Below, one piece after another: positions 54,263 to 63,648 of a stretch of 64,000 bases of DNA; positions within the stretch are counted from its first letter, which is position 1; every line of letters starts with the position of its first letter. The notes under the pieces were generated by a model that did no database searches, was not told the DNA's origin, and saw only the letters and a program-made list of their open reading frames with translations. The position numbers were made by a program, and so were the translations under genes. Source of the DNA: an uncultured Chthonomonadales bacterium (GTDB lineage: Bacteria; Armatimonadota; Chthonomonadetes; Chthonomonadales; CAJBBX01); contig CALLMM010000002.1 in the NCBI GenBank assembly GCA_938005745.1, forward strand, positions 165,000-228,999, given 5' to 3'.

Positions 54263-55303
54263 ATGAGGAGACCGAGAACGACTCAGAGCGGTTCGCTGCC
54301 TCTCACTCTGGGGGTAGAAGAAGAGCTTTTCCTTCTGGAGAAGGGGCGTCTGGAACCGACCTTGCAGTCGCTGGACTACATGCGCCGCCTGCTGTGGTCC
54401 AACCCCCGACGCTACTCCCGACACACCGCCTCCAACTTCTCGCGCGGCAAAGACGCCCGAATCTGCCTGATGAGCAGCGTCGAGATCGCCACCGGTGTTC
54501 ACGCCAGTCTGGAGGAGCTTCTGGAGGATCTGCGCCAGTGCCGCCAGGATATGCTCCGCGCCTCCCGGGGCGCGCTAGCGGTTCCGGTCGGCTCTCTGTT
54601 CACGCTGGAATCCCCCTCCAATACCGCCGGTCTGCATATCCATATCGGCGTGCCTGTCGAAGAGCGGGACCGCGTCTACAATAATATCGCCGCCTTCCTG
54701 CCCGTGCTGGCGGTCGCCTCCGCATGCAGCCCCTTCGCGGGAGGACGCTACTTCGGACTCTCCTACCGCATGGCGCAGGCGTATGCGCAGGGACCGCTGC
54801 GCGAAGACCGCGAGCACCGCTTCCAGGACCTGATCATCAGCAAGCGTCTCGGAACCATCGAGGTGCGCCTGCTGGACCCGATCCCGGAGATGGATCGTAT
54901 GCGGGAGATTCTGCAGGCGTTGATCGCCCTGGTGCAGTATCCCCAGCGTCTGCCGTTCGATCGTGAAGAGTACAACGCCATGCGTCCCTCCTGGACGCAG
55001 CAGGGACTGACCCCCTGGGTGCGCGCCCTGCATGAGCGTCTGCAGGCGGTCTATCCGTTTCCGATCGAGCTTCTGGAGCATACGCTCTCCAGCCGCCTGC
55101 GCGAGGTCGCCTGCGAGGAGTCGTTCCTGTGCGCCTATCGCGAAGCCAATCGGCTCTGGCGGCACGCCTCGGAGACCTCGAGCGTTACGCGTCGCTACTC
55201 CGGCATTCGCACGCTCATCGGCGTCGCCGGTTTCTACGCCCCGCGCCTGCCCTACATGGCGTATAAAGGCTTCCGGGAGTGGCACGGAGAGCCTCCCCGC
55301 TAA
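54263..55303 (+). CDS. Glutamate-cysteine ligase family 2 (YbdK-like carboxylate-amine ligase)
   Basis: 346 aa of the GCS2 family, which forms gamma-glutamyl-type amide bonds with ATP. Motifs are LTLGVEEELFLLEKGRLEP at the N-terminus, MSSVEIATGVHASLEE, the His pair in TAGLHIHIGVPVEER and KRLGTIEVRLLDPIPEMD. It has normal length and the ATP/metal residues look intact. No gshB or other thiol-pathway gene is adjacent, so glutathione synthesis cannot be claimed. The following PSD-like gene is 33 nt away. The true substrate is unknown. Confidence 0.88.
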   Translation: MRRPRTTQSGSLPLTLGVEEELFLLEKGRLEPTLQSLDYMRRLLWSNPRRYSRHTASNFSRGKDARICLMSSVEIATGVHASLEELLEDLRQCRQDMLRASRGALAVPVGSLFTLESPSNTAGLHIHIGVPVEERDRVYNNIAAFLPVLAVASACSPFAGGRYFGLSYRMAQAYAQGPLREDREHRFQDLIISKRLGTIEVRLLDPIPEMDRMREILQALIALVQYPQRLPFDREEYNAMRPSWTQQGLTPWVRALHERLQAVYPFPIELLEHTLSSRLREVACEESFLCAYREANRLWRHASETSSVTRRYSGIRTLIGVAGFYAPRLPYMAYKGFREWHGEPPR

Positions 55304-55336
55304 CCGAACAACGGACTCACTGCGATACCAGAAACG

Positions 55337-56104
55337 ATGCAATACGTCCTGATCATCCTCGGCGCGCTCGCCCTCCTCTTTCTCCTCGTCCTCTGGTTTC
55401 TGCGCACCATCTGGTTCCACCGCGACCCGGATCATACGCAGACGGAGCAGGACGACCGGCTGATTCGCAGCCCGGTCTACGGGCGGGTCGCCTATATCCG
55501 CCGCATTACCGATGCCAGCGTCGAGAGCGAAAAGATCGGCGAGCGGATCCCGGTGCGCGACATCACCCATGAGGACTGGCCCCCCGACTGTCCCGACGGC
55601 TCCGGCTGGCTGATCGGCATCGCCATGACCGCCATAGACGTCCACTTTCAGTATGCGCCCGTCGCCGGAACGGTCGTCTCCATCCGCCACTTCCCCACCG
55701 GTCGCAACCTGCCGATGTTCGACTTCTGGGAGTATCTGCGGATCACCTATTTTCGCCGCGCGGTGCAGCTGTTTGCGAAACGGTACACCTTCGTCAATGA
55801 GCGGCAGACGATGTGGATTGCCGGGAGGCAGGTCAAGGTGGGGCTGGTGCTGATCGCCGACAAGTTCGTGGACAAGATCACGACCTTCATTCAGGCGGGG
55901 CAGTCGGTGCCGGCGGGCGGGAAGCTGTCGTTTATCGGGCGTGGCAGTCAGGTGGATGTGGTGATCTGCGGTCACCCGGACCTGACGCTTCTGGTGAAAG
56001 AGGGGGACCCGGTCTTCGGTCCACGGACGGTTCTGGCGCGGCTGGCGGGGGGGGAGCAGGGGCATCCGCCCTCCGCCCTGCAGGCGGGAGCAAGTCCCGC
56101 TTGA
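55337..56104 (+). CDS. Phosphatidylserine decarboxylase-related protein
   Basis: 255 aa. The N-terminal helix (3-24) leads to IWFHRDPDHTQTEQDD and LIRSPVYGRVAYIRRI, matching the PSD pattern FFRDPxR and SPADGxV. MTAIDVHFQYAPVAGTV matches DVHxxRxPxxG, and FIGRGSQVDVVICG matches the region around the autocatalytic Ser (usually GST or LGGS). The Ser is kept in GRGSQV but the neighbours differ. The family cleaves itself to make a pyruvoyl group and decarboxylates phosphatidylserine. No pssA is adjacent. Activity is probable rather than certain. Confidence 0.82.
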   Translation: MQYVLIILGALALLFLLVLWFLRTIWFHRDPDHTQTEQDDRLIRSPVYGRVAYIRRITDASVESEKIGERIPVRDITHEDWPPDCPDGSGWLIGIAMTAIDVHFQYAPVAGTVVSIRHFPTGRNLPMFDFWEYLRITYFRRAVQLFAKRYTFVNERQTMWIAGRQVKVGLVLIADKFVDKITTFIQAGQSVPAGGKLSFIGRGSQVDVVICGHPDLTLLVKEGDPVFGPRTVLARLAGGEQGHPPSALQAGASPA

Positions 56105-56114
56105 AAATGCGAGA

Positions 56115-56136
56115 GCCCTCCGAGCGCTCGGAGGGC
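56115..56136. terminator. Perfect palindrome between convergent PSD-like and chemoreceptor genes
   Basis: GCCCTCCGAGCGCTCGGAGGGC is perfectly self-complementary, giving a stem with a minimal loop. It is preceded on the plus strand by TTGAAAATGCGA, which places a short T-run on the minus-strand exit side. It probably ends both transcripts. Confidence 0.65.
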
Positions 56137-56159
56137 GTCCCGGCTCAGGCGGTCTGCTG

Positions 56160-58307
56160 TCAGGCGGCCATCTGCAGGGTCACTCTCTCATCTTTGGAGG
56201 TCTCGCCCTGCCCATGCAGCCCCTGCTCCTGATCGATTCGGAACTGCTGCGTCAACTCCTTGAATTTGACAGACATCTCTTTCAGCCGGGCGACTGCAGC
56301 GGACATCTCCTGGATGCTTGCCGTCTGCTGCTGGATCGCAGAGGAGACTTGATGCACGCTCGCAGACACCTCCTGCGCCGACGCGCTCATCTCCTGCGCT
56401 CCTGCCGCCGTCTCCTCGCTGATAGAGGCGACCGTTGTGATCGCAGAGGAGACCTGATCTGCGTGAGCGGATACCTGCTCCAGCGCCTGCCGGTTCTCGA
56501 CGGCCACTTTGCCCACAGCCTCGACTGTCCCCATCACCTGTTCGATGCTTTGGGACATCTGTTGAGACAGATGCGCCACCTCCTTCACGTCCTCTGCCAC
56601 CGCTTCGGTCGCCTGCACAATGCGAGACAGGGCGCTCATCGCGGCTTCGCTCTGCGTCGAGACCGTCTCGACCTCTTGCGAAGTGATCGCCATCGCCTCC
56701 ACGGCTTCGCCCACCCCTTCGCGCACACTGCCGATCAGCCCGGCGATCTCCTTGGTCGCCGCGGCGGCGCGCTCAGCAAGCTTGCGCACCTCGTCGGCGA
56801 CGACGGCAAAGCCCTTGCCATGCTCTCCGGCGCGCGCCGCCTCGATCGCGGCGTTGAGCGCCAGCAGGTTGGTCTGTTCGGCGATCTGCTCGATCGTCTC
56901 CACAATGGAGCCGATCTGCTGCCCCATCCTGCCTAGCTCCTGAATCTGCTTCGAGGAGGCTTGCACCTGCTGGGTCACGCGCTCCACGCTGTTCATCGTC
57001 TGCCTGACCGCTTTGCCTCCCTCTTGGGCGACAGTGGTCGCCTCCGCCGAGCGGTGCGCCATCTGATCGGAGGTGCGACTCACCGACTCGACCGCCTGCT
57101 CCGCGCGCTCCATCTCCTGTATGACCTGTTGAGTTGCCTGCTCCTGCCGGCGGCTGCCCTCCTGCGCCTGTCCGACCGCGCGCTGCAGCGCCTCCATGCT
57201 CTGCGCAGTCTCGGAGGCGGTGCGCGCCTGCTGTTCGCTGCCTCGAGCGATCTCCTGGCTCGTGCGCGCCGACTGTTCCGCCGCATTCGTCACCTCCCGC
57301 ATGCTGCGGGCGATGTCGGAGGCGGCGTGTGCGCCCTGATCGGAGGAGGCGGCGAGCTGAACGCTGGACGCCGCCAAATCGTCGGCGCCAGAGGCGATCT
57401 GCCTGATAAGCGCACCAAGGCTCTTCTGCGCCTCTGTGAAGGCGGCGATCGTCTCCTGGACCAACAAGATGATCTGGTTGACGTTGTCCGCGATGCGTCC
57501 TAGCTCATCCTTACCGGGATTCTCGATAAGGCTAGTGCCTGTATGAGCTTCAACAGTCAGGTCGCCTCGCGCCATCGCCTTGACGGATCGATGAATCCCT
57601 GTAATGCAGTTTGACCGCAGGCTCTCCAGCCGCTGCTGGATCTGCCCCACCATGAAGGTGATCTGGCGCGTCGTCACAAAGGCAAACACGACGCCGATCA
57701 GGATGCTCAGCCCCATCATCAGCAGGGTAACCCGCTGCGCCTGCCGACTGACGCTGGCCCCCTCCGCCGCCAGCTGTTTGCCGTAAGCTTCGTTCCACGC
57801 AAGCATCTGATCAACGCGTTTGCCGATCCTCTCCAGAAACAGCTTCGCCCCCTCATCATCCAGCAGACGGTACGCCTCCTTGAAACGGTCCTGATCGCTT
57901 AGCGCGATCGTCCGCTGACGTAGCTGCTGGTAGGTTCGCCACGCGCCCATCAGCTCACGGAAGTTCTGACGGTCCTCCTCGACATAGATCGTCGCCTCGT
58001 ACCGCTTCAACGCGTCCTCGATTTCGCTCATATTTTGATTCGCCAGAGCAAGGATCTTCTGCCGATCCGCAGTATCCTTCTCGAGAATGTAACGAAAATC
58101 CAGAATGCGCACCTGCCGCATCAAGCTAGAGATCTTCCCGATCGCTGCCGCTCCCGGAAGCGGGTCACTGGCGATCTGCGCAGCGACGGCGTCCATCTGC
58201 CGCATCCCACGAATAGAGACTGCGCTCAATAGTGCCATCAACAGCAGACACAAACCGAAGCTGACAGCCAGTCTATAGCCCATTTTTAGGTCTCGAAACC
58301 AACGCAT
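56160..58307 (-). CDS. Methyl-accepting chemotaxis protein
   Basis: 715 aa. TM1 (about 12-32) and TM2 (about 195-215) enclose a four-helix-bundle sensor (4HB_MCP-like; [20 protein letters not shown]). A HAMP-like segment follows, then a long coiled coil and the signaling tip [20 protein letters not shown] with [21 protein letters not shown] Gln/Glu-rich methylation region is present. There is no C-terminal CheR pentapeptide (it ends LQMAA). Che genes are not nearby. With pili in the window it may steer twitching rather than swimming; that is an inference. Start is ATG 58307. Confidence 0.95.
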   Translation of the reverse strand: MRWFRDLKMGYRLAVSFGLCLLLMALLSAVSIRGMRQMDAVAAQIASDPLPGAAAIGKISSLMRQVRILDFRYILEKDTADRQKILALANQNMSEIEDALKRYEATIYVEEDRQNFRELMGAWRTYQQLRQRTIALSDQDRFKEAYRLLDDEGAKLFLERIGKRVDQMLAWNEAYGKQLAAEGASVSRQAQRVTLLMMGLSILIGVVFAFVTTRQITFMVGQIQQRLESLRSNCITGIHRSVKAMARGDLTVEAHTGTSLIENPGKDELGRIADNVNQIILLVQETIAAFTEAQKSLGALIRQIASGADDLAASSVQLAASSDQGAHAASDIARSMREVTNAAEQSARTSQEIARGSEQQARTASETAQSMEALQRAVGQAQEGSRRQEQATQQVIQEMERAEQAVESVSRTSDQMAHRSAEATTVAQEGGKAVRQTMNSVERVTQQVQASSKQIQELGRMGQQIGSIVETIEQIAEQTNLLALNAAIEAARAGEHGKGFAVVADEVRKLAERAAAATKEIAGLIGSVREGVGEAVEAMAITSQEVETVSTQSEAAMSALSRIVQATEAVAEDVKEVAHLSQQMSQSIEQVMGTVEAVGKVAVENRQALEQVSAHADQVSSAITTVASISEETAAGAQEMSASAQEVSASVHQVSSAIQQQTASIQEMSAAVARLKEMSVKFKELTQQFRIDQEQGLHGQGETSKDERVTLQMAA

Positions 58308-58459
58308 CTCAGTTGTACCCCTTGTGTTCAGATTGATACAGAATTTTCGCCAAGTGAGTATCTAAAGGAATATCGGCAGATAGCGCAGGGAATGACAGTC
58401 CATTCTGGAGGCGGAAGAGCGCCCCAAGGCGTGCAGAAAGAGGGGAGAGTCTCGGGGAT

Positions 58460-59212
58460 TCAGCGGCGTTTTGCTGGTTCACCTGTTTTGTGGGCGGGAT
58501 GGCGGAAATCGCGAATAAAGCGCGAGTGGATCGCCAGCCGGACACAGCGACGTTGGATGCGCATCAGCCCGCGCACCGCCCGCATCCCTTCCCGCGCTTC
58601 CCCCGCCGTCAGCGCGCTGGCAGCCGCCGTGCAGAAGTAGGAGGCGCACTGGATTGGGCGCAGGTCATAGGGAAGCTGACAGCCCTTCGTGGTCAGCATC
58701 GCGCACCCGCCGCAGACGCGGTGCCCGGCGTTCTGTAGATCGATCTCAACCAGATGCGGCCGCAGTTTGAAGGCGACCGGCTGCCCGACGGTGCGACGCG
58801 CCTTCAGGTGCTCGGTTTCGGGGTCCTGCACGACGCGGTCAATAAAAGAGTCGCGCTCGCGGGTTCCCTTGCAGCATTTGCCCTTGCACTCCGCACAGAC
58901 ATGCCCGTGCCGGTCTCCGAGACGGCTGAGCACGCCCTGCAGGGAGACGCGCTCGGCGTTCAGGCGGGCAAGTTCGGCGGCGATGGGCAGAGAAGAGAGC
59001 TTTCTTCTATCCATGAACACCCGCATCAGATGATTGCAGGCGATCTCGTTGATGCGAAAGAGCGGACGGGTATAGAGGAGAAAGAGCAGATGCGACCCGG
59101 TGGTGCGTGAGAGACAGGCTTCCATTCCTCCGCCGGGCCAGTGACCCAGGTCCGGACGCGAGCGCCGCTCCCAGAGGCGCAGGAACTGACTGCGAGCGCG
59201 TTTCAAAGGCAT
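58460..59212 (-). CDS. YkgJ-family cysteine cluster protein
   Basis: 250 aa. A conserved Cys arrangement is visible: HVCAECKGKCCKGTRER (CxxCxxxCC), then CGGCAMLTTKGCQLPYDLRP and CASYFC, which fit the YkgJ/CxxCxxCC zinc/iron-binding family. The N-terminal 70 residues are basic and variable, and a later Met (FMDRRKLSS) is also a possible start. It has no signal peptide. The function of the family is unclear; metal binding is the safest prediction. The gene is divergent from the NIL gene. Confidence 0.85.
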   Translation of the reverse strand: MPLKRARSQFLRLWERRSRPDLGHWPGGGMEACLSRTTGSHLLFLLYTRPLFRINEIACNHLMRVFMDRRKLSSLPIAAELARLNAERVSLQGVLSRLGDRHGHVCAECKGKCCKGTRERDSFIDRVVQDPETEHLKARRTVGQPVAFKLRPHLVEIDLQNAGHRVCGGCAMLTTKGCQLPYDLRPIQCASYFCTAAASALTAGEAREGMRAVRGLMRIQRRCVRLAIHSRFIRDFRHPAHKTGEPAKRR

Positions 59213-59376
59213 CGAACGTTTTCCTTTCCGGGTTCATTCTAGTCGGGAGAGCGCCACTGTGTCAAGCCGCGCGGCGATACGGAGAGGTCTGCCGCCGGCG
59301 GCTGGGGCAGACGGGGCGCAAACCGCGCCGGAAACTGGTAAACTCATAGGCATCTGCGGTAAGGAGGAGCGAACGC

Positions 59377-59643
59377 ATGGAGTGTGACCGGGACACGATT
59401 CGCGTCCAGCTGAACTATCCGCTGGAACTGGTGCAGGAGCCGATCCTCTACGAACTGATCATCCAGTTCGGGCTGATCCCCAATATCCGCCGCGCCAACT
59501 TCGACTGGAAGAACGGCGGCTTTATCTTCCTGGAACTCAGCGGCGAGCGCCAGGCGCTGGAGCGCGGGCTTGCCTGGCTTCAAGAGCGGGGGATTACCAT
59601 CAGCGGTATCGGGCTGGACGGCACACAGGAGTGGGCGATTTAA
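59377..59643 (+). CDS. Stand-alone NIL domain protein
   Basis: 88 aa, essentially one NIL (ACT-like ferredoxin-fold) domain: TIRVQLNYPLELVQEPILYE, then RANFDWKNGGFIFLELSGERQ. NIL domains usually sit at the C-terminus of MetN methionine ABC transporters, where they bind methionine, and also occur with 4Fe-4S proteins. Here the gene ends 2 nt before metX ATG and has AAGGAGGAG before its ATG. A role as a methionine or homocysteine sensor is inferred from this coupling. Confidence 0.85.
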   Translation: MECDRDTIRVQLNYPLELVQEPILYELIIQFGLIPNIRRANFDWKNGGFIFLELSGERQALERGLAWLQERGITISGIGLDGTQEWAI

Positions 59644-59645
59644 CG

Positions 59646-60812
59646 ATGGCGGAAGCGATGCTGGCACAAGACGACGGCAGGTCGGTCGGGATCGTCGAAC
59701 GGCAGTTCTTCACCTTCGGCTCGGAGGAGGAGCCGTTCGTGCTGGAGAACCGCCAGACGCTGCCGGAGGTTACCACCTGCTACGAGATGTACGGCGCGCT
59801 CAACGCCGCCGCTGATAACGTGATCCTCATCACGCACGGCTTGACCGGCAGCAGCCACGCAGCGGGACGCTACCGTCCCGACAGCCCGTATGCCGGCTAC
59901 TGGGACCCGCTGATCGGTCCGGGCAAAGTGTTCGACACCGAACGCTACTGCGTCATCGCCCCCAACGCGTTGGGAGGATGCCGCGGCTCAACCGGACCGG
60001 CTTCCATCAATCCGCGCACCGGGCGGGAGTACGGGCTGGAGTTTCCGATCATCACCATCCGCGACATGGTGCGGGTGCAGAAGCGGCTGATGGAGCATCT
60101 GGGCGTGCAGCGGCTGCGGCTGGTGGTGGGCGGCTCGATGGGCGGCATGCAGGCGCTGGAGTGGGCGGTAACCTACCCGGAGATGGTGGACTCGATCTGC
60201 CCTATCGCCTCCAGCGCGCGCAACTCCGCGCAGGCGATCGCCTTCAACGAGTGTATGCGTCGCGCTATCATGCTGGACCCCAACTGGAATCGGGGCGAGT
60301 ACTACGGCGGTCCCAAGCCGGCGGGCGGACTGGCGCTGGCGCGCATGATCGGCACGATCACCTATCTGAGCGACTCGATCATGGAGGAGATGTTTGGGCG
60401 CAAACCGGCGATGGAGGAGACGCCGCTGGAGCATGAGCTGCACCGCCGCTTCGATGTGGAGCGTTACCTGCACGACGAGGGCGAGAAGCTGGTGCGCCGC
60501 TTCGACGCCAACTCCTACCTGTATGTCACCCGCGCCATTGATATGCACGACATCAGCCGGGGCTACGCCTCGCTGGAGGAGGCGTACCGGCGTATTCAGG
60601 CGAAGGTGCTGCTGATCGGGATTCGCTCCGATATCCTCTTCTACCCGCACCGGATCCGCGAGATGCACGAGAGCCTGCGGCGTCTGGGGATCGCCTCCGC
60701 CTACTGGGAGATGGATTCCGACTACGGGCACGACGCCTTTCTGGTAGAGCAGGAGAAGATGATCCCTCCGCTGCGCGAGTTTCTGGCAAGCCTGGACGCC
60801 GGGCAGGCATAA
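59646..60812 (+). CDS. metX: Homoserine O-acetyltransferase
   Basis: 388 aa from ATG 59646; the track's GTG 59631 lies before the NIL stop. The alpha/beta-hydrolase nucleophile Ser164 is in [14 protein letters not shown], with [15 protein letters not shown] as the HG-type motif and the catalytic His in [10 protein letters not shown]. The region [19 protein letters not shown] and [17 protein letters not shown] is characteristic of MetX. It acetylates (or succinylates) homoserine, the first committed step of methionine synthesis. Acyl specificity cannot be read safely. The partner NIL gene is translationally adjacent. Confidence 0.95.
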   Translation: MAEAMLAQDDGRSVGIVERQFFTFGSEEEPFVLENRQTLPEVTTCYEMYGALNAAADNVILITHGLTGSSHAAGRYRPDSPYAGYWDPLIGPGKVFDTERYCVIAPNALGGCRGSTGPASINPRTGREYGLEFPIITIRDMVRVQKRLMEHLGVQRLRLVVGGSMGGMQALEWAVTYPEMVDSICPIASSARNSAQAIAFNECMRRAIMLDPNWNRGEYYGGPKPAGGLALARMIGTITYLSDSIMEEMFGRKPAMEETPLEHELHRRFDVERYLHDEGEKLVRRFDANSYLYVTRAIDMHDISRGYASLEEAYRRIQAKVLLIGIRSDILFYPHRIREMHESLRRLGIASAYWEMDSDYGHDAFLVEQEKMIPPLREFLASLDAGQA

Positions 60813-60843
60813 TCACAACAACACAGGCACGGGAGTTCTACGG

Positions 60844-61731
60844 ATGACCTTTCAAAACCTTCTACTGACCCTCACACAGTTCTGGGCGGATCGGGGATGC
60901 CTGATCCTGCAGCCCTACGACGTCGAAGTCGGCGCGGGAACCAACGCCCCGATGACCACCCTGCGCGCCCTCGGTCCGGAGCCATGGAACGTCGCCTACG
61001 TGCAGCCGTCCCGCCGTCCCGCCGACGGACGCTACGCGCTCAACCCCATGCGCATGCAGCGCTACTATCAGTATCAGGTCATCATGAAGCCCTCGCCGGA
61101 CGACATCGTGGATATCTATCTGGACAGCCTGCGCGCGCTCGGAATTCGCCCCGAAGAGCATGACATCCGGTTTCTGGAGGACGACTGGGAGGCGCCGACG
61201 CTCGGCGCGCAGGGGGTCGGATGGGAGGTCTGGCTGGACGGCACGGAGATCACGCAGTTCACCTACTTCCAGCAGATGGGCGGGATCGAGTGCCGGTCGG
61301 TCTGCGCGGAGATCACCTACGGCACGGAGCGGCTGGCAGCCTGCCTGCAGAAGGCGGACAGCGTCTGGGAGATGGAGTGGGCGCACGGCGTTACCTATGG
61401 CGAGAGCGAAAAGGACGCCGAATACCAGAACTGCGTCTACAACTTCGAGGAGGCGGACGTCTCCATGCTGCTGACGATGTTCGACCTGTACGAGAAGGAG
61501 AGCCTGCGGATCGTGGAGAAGGGGCTGGTCTATCCGGCGTTCGACATTGCGCTCAAGTGCTCGCACCTGTTCAACCTGCTGGATGCGCGGGGCAGCATCT
61601 CCGTCACCGAGCGGGCGTCATATATCAACCGGGTGCGCGCTCTCTCCCGCCGCTGCTGTCTGCGCTTCCTGCAGCAGCGCGAGGAGCTGGGCTTCCCGCT
61701 GCTCCGGCAGGAGACGGCGGCAAAGCGATAA
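60844..61731 (+). CDS. glyQ: Glycyl-tRNA synthetase alpha subunit
   Basis: 295 aa of the bacterial alpha2-beta2 Gly[22 protein letters not shown] is the N-terminal signature, followed by [20 protein letters not shown] and [19 protein letters not shown] (motif 2-like) and [20 protein letters not shown]. Complete, with GGGAG about 8 nt before ATG. The beta subunit gene glyS is not here, although glyQ-glyS are adjacent in most genomes. It is 31 nt after metX and ends at a strong hairpin. Confidence 0.96.
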   Translation: MTFQNLLLTLTQFWADRGCLILQPYDVEVGAGTNAPMTTLRALGPEPWNVAYVQPSRRPADGRYALNPMRMQRYYQYQVIMKPSPDDIVDIYLDSLRALGIRPEEHDIRFLEDDWEAPTLGAQGVGWEVWLDGTEITQFTYFQQMGGIECRSVCAEITYGTERLAACLQKADSVWEMEWAHGVTYGESEKDAEYQNCVYNFEEADVSMLLTMFDLYEKESLRIVEKGLVYPAFDIALKCSHLFNLLDARGSISVTERASYINRVRALSRRCCLRFLQQREELGFPLLRQETAAKR

Positions 61732-61750
61732 CGCGCCCTCACACAGCGCT

Positions 61751-61782
61751 GCGGGGCGAGGGGAGAACTCCCCTCGCCCCGC
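61751..61782. terminator. Perfect GC-rich hairpin between convergent glyQ and citrate synthase
   Basis: GCGGGGCGAGGGGAG (61751-61765) is complementary over 15 bp to CTCCCCTCGCCCCGC (61768-61782); in practice a GAAC tetraloop is likely. Short T-run (GTCTTTG) on the plus exit. It can serve both genes. Confidence 0.75.
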
Positions 61783-61808
61783 GTCGTCTTTGAAAACCCT
61801 GCCGGAGA

Positions 61809-62975
61809 CTACCGGATGTCCATCGGCAGCCACTGCAAGCCGCGCGGACCGACATAGACCGCACTCGGGCGGATCAGGCGGTTGTCCTGAATCTGCTCGA
61901 TCATGTGCGCCGTCCAGCCGGCGGTGCGCCCGATGGCAAAGCAGGGCGTGAACAGCTCCGAATCGACCCCGACCTCATGCAGGATCAGCGCGGCGTAAAG
62001 CTCCACATTGGCGTAGAGATCGCGACCGGGTTTGACCTCCGCCAGCACGCGCACCGTCGTCTGCTCGACCGCACGGGTCAGGTCGAACAGCGAGGTGTCC
62101 CCCGTCAGGGCGACCATCTTCTCCGCGGCAGCGCTGAGCAGCGCGGCACGGGGATCGCGCACCTTGTAGACGCGGTGCCCGAACCCCATAATCCGGTGTC
62201 CTGCCGCCAGTTCGGCGCGTATCCAGGACTCGGCGCGATCCGGCGTCCCGATCTCGTGGAGCATCTTCAGCACCGGTCCGGGCACGCCCCCGTGTTTGGG
62301 TCCCTTCAGCGCGCCGATGGCGCCGGTCTGCGCGGAGACCATATCGGAGTCGGTGGAGATGATGCATCGTCCGGTGAAGGTCGAGGCGTTGAGACCATGT
62401 TCTGAGATCGCCACCAGATAGGCGTTCATTCCGTCAATGCGCGCCTGCGAAGGCTCCTTCCCCTCCAGCATATAGAGGAAGCCCTCCGCCAGTCCATGCT
62501 CCCGACGGGGAGGGACAATATCCAGCCCGTTCTTCAGCCGCCAGGTATGGGCGACCAGCGCGGGCATCTGCGCCTGGATGCGGGCGGCGCGGCGCTGACA
62601 CTGAGCGTGGTCGAGGTTGTCCACATCGTCGTCGCCGATGGAGAGCATGGAGGCGGCGATACGCAGGATATGCATCCCGGAGGCATGAGGAGCGAGCACG
62701 CGCAGCGCCTCCAGCACCGGCACGGGAAGATCGCGGGCGGCGCTCATCTCGGCGCACAGCTCGTTATACTCGGCGCGATTGGGAAGTTTCCCGTACCACA
62801 GGAGATACGCCACCTCCTCAAAGGTGACCCTCCCGGAAAGCTCATTCACATCGTAGCCGCGCAGCGTCAAACGCCCGTTCTCCCCGTCCACTTCGGAGAT
62901 ATGGGTGGCGGCGGCGACAATGCCTTCCAGTCCTCTGGCAACCTGCGCGGTCATGGATTCAGCTTGATTGCTCAC
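61809..62975 (-). CDS. gltA: Citrate synthase
   Basis: 388 aa from GTG 62975 (GGAGG 6 nt upstream). It condenses acetyl-CoA and oxaloacetate. Catalytic His sites are visible in ISEHGLNASTFTGR and in ALKGPKHGGVPGPVLKML, with the substrate-binding IMGFGHRVYKVRDPRA and a catalytic Asp/Arg region near the C-terminus (YANVELYAALILHEVGV). The length fits the short, hexameric or dimeric Gram-positive/archaeal-type, also seen for 2-methylcitrate synthases, so a propionate role is a minor alternative. No other TCA gene is adjacent. Confidence 0.93.
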   Translation of the reverse strand: MSNQAESMTAQVARGLEGIVAAATHISEVDGENGRLTLRGYDVNELSGRVTFEEVAYLLWYGKLPNRAEYNELCAEMSAARDLPVPVLEALRVLAPHASGMHILRIAASMLSIGDDDVDNLDHAQCQRRAARIQAQMPALVAHTWRLKNGLDIVPPRREHGLAEGFLYMLEGKEPSQARIDGMNAYLVAISEHGLNASTFTGRCIISTDSDMVSAQTGAIGALKGPKHGGVPGPVLKMLHEIGTPDRAESWIRAELAAGHRIMGFGHRVYKVRDPRAALLSAAAEKMVALTGDTSLFDLTRAVEQTTVRVLAEVKPGRDLYANVELYAALILHEVGVDSELFTPCFAIGRTAGWTAHMIEQIQDNRLIRPSAVYVGPRGLQWLPMDIR

Positions 62976-63040
62976 GTCCAGCCTCCGTGAATAGATTCAT
63001 GCCCTGTCTCTCTGCCTGCAGTCTCCGGGGCTTACGGTTC

Positions 63041-63070
63041 ATTATAGCCCCTGCAGCAGATGGATTGCAA
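63041..63070 (-). promoter_or_regulatory. Promoter for citrate synthase
   Basis: TTGCAA (63065-63070), an 18-nt spacer and TATAAT (63041-63046) on the minus strand. Initiation near 63034 gives about a 60-nt leader to GTG 62975. Confidence 0.68.
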
Positions 63071-63124
63071 CCGCGCCTGCCGTCGCTCCATGCAGGCGGC
63101 GGACGCGCTTTTTTTCGGATACAC

Positions 63125-63178
63125 TTGATGAAATGGAGCGTTTCCCATACAATGGTATTCAACCTCTGGTGAATACCA
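63125..63178 (+). promoter_or_regulatory. Promoter with operator-like inverted repeat for cytochrome c
   Basis: TTGATG (63125-63130), 17 nt, TACAAT (63148-63153). Immediately overlapping its end, TGGTATTCA (63153-63161) and TGAATACCA (63170-63178) form a perfect 9-bp inverted repeat with an 8-nt centre. It covers the expected start site near 63160. It may be a repressor operator or a 5'-UTR hairpin. Confidence 0.65.
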
Positions 63179-63215
63179 GTTACTTCTCACCGTTTGAAAG
63201 GAGTTTTCGTTCGCG

Positions 63216-63593
63216 ATGCACCAGAAAAAGACGGTTTTCCTTGCGCTGGCGCTGGTCGGCGTACTTCTGCTGGGCGCGCTGACTCTCAGCGCGAACGCAC
63301 AGCGATCCGGCGGGCGCAAGCCGCAGCCCAAAACCAATCCCCTCGTTGCGCAGGGCAAGAAGGTCTACGACGCTAACGGCTGCGCCGCCTGTCACGCCAT
63401 CGCCGGCAAGGGTGGCAAGTCCGCGCCCGACCTGACCCGGATCGGCAAAGAGCACAAGGCGGACTGGCTGGGCGTCCAGATTCGCGATCCCCGCAAGAAC
63501 ACTCCGGGCAGCACCATGCCCGCCTACGGTCCGGAGCAGATCAGCGACAAGGATCTGAAAGCGCTGGTCGCCTACCTCTCCAGCCTGAAATAG
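63216..63593 (+). CDS. Class I c-type cytochrome
   Basis: 125 aa. Signal peptide (FLALALVGVLLLGALTLSANA), then one haem site CAACH in KKVYDANGCAACHAIAGKGG and a Met ligand region GSTMPAYGPEQISDK, with the C-terminal helix LKALVAYLSSLK. A Lys/Arg/Pro-rich linker precedes the fold. It is a small soluble or signal-anchored electron carrier in the periplasm. Partner oxidase or reductase is unknown. AAGGAG lies about 13 nt before ATG. Confidence 0.95.
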   Translation: MHQKKTVFLALALVGVLLLGALTLSANAQRSGGRKPQPKTNPLVAQGKKVYDANGCAACHAIAGKGGKSAPDLTRIGKEHKADWLGVQIRDPRKNTPGSTMPAYGPEQISDKDLKALVAYLSSLK

Positions 63594-63604
63594 GAAGATG
63601 CGCT

Positions 63605-63628
63605 GAAGCCTGCCGGACGGCAGGCTTC
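63605..63628. terminator. Hairpin between convergent cytochrome c and MFS genes
   Basis: GAAGCCTGCCG (63605-63615) and CGGCAGGCTTC (63618-63628) are exact complements, with a minimal loop. CTCTCCTTCTC follows on the plus strand. Confidence 0.68.
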
Positions 63629-63648
63629 GCGCTCTCCTTCTCCCCGTA

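Noticed and set aside
58309-58459. Possible sigma28 promoter for the chemoreceptor (GCCGATAT on the minus strand)
   Set aside because: No TAAA-type -35 at 15 nt; only a partial -10 match.
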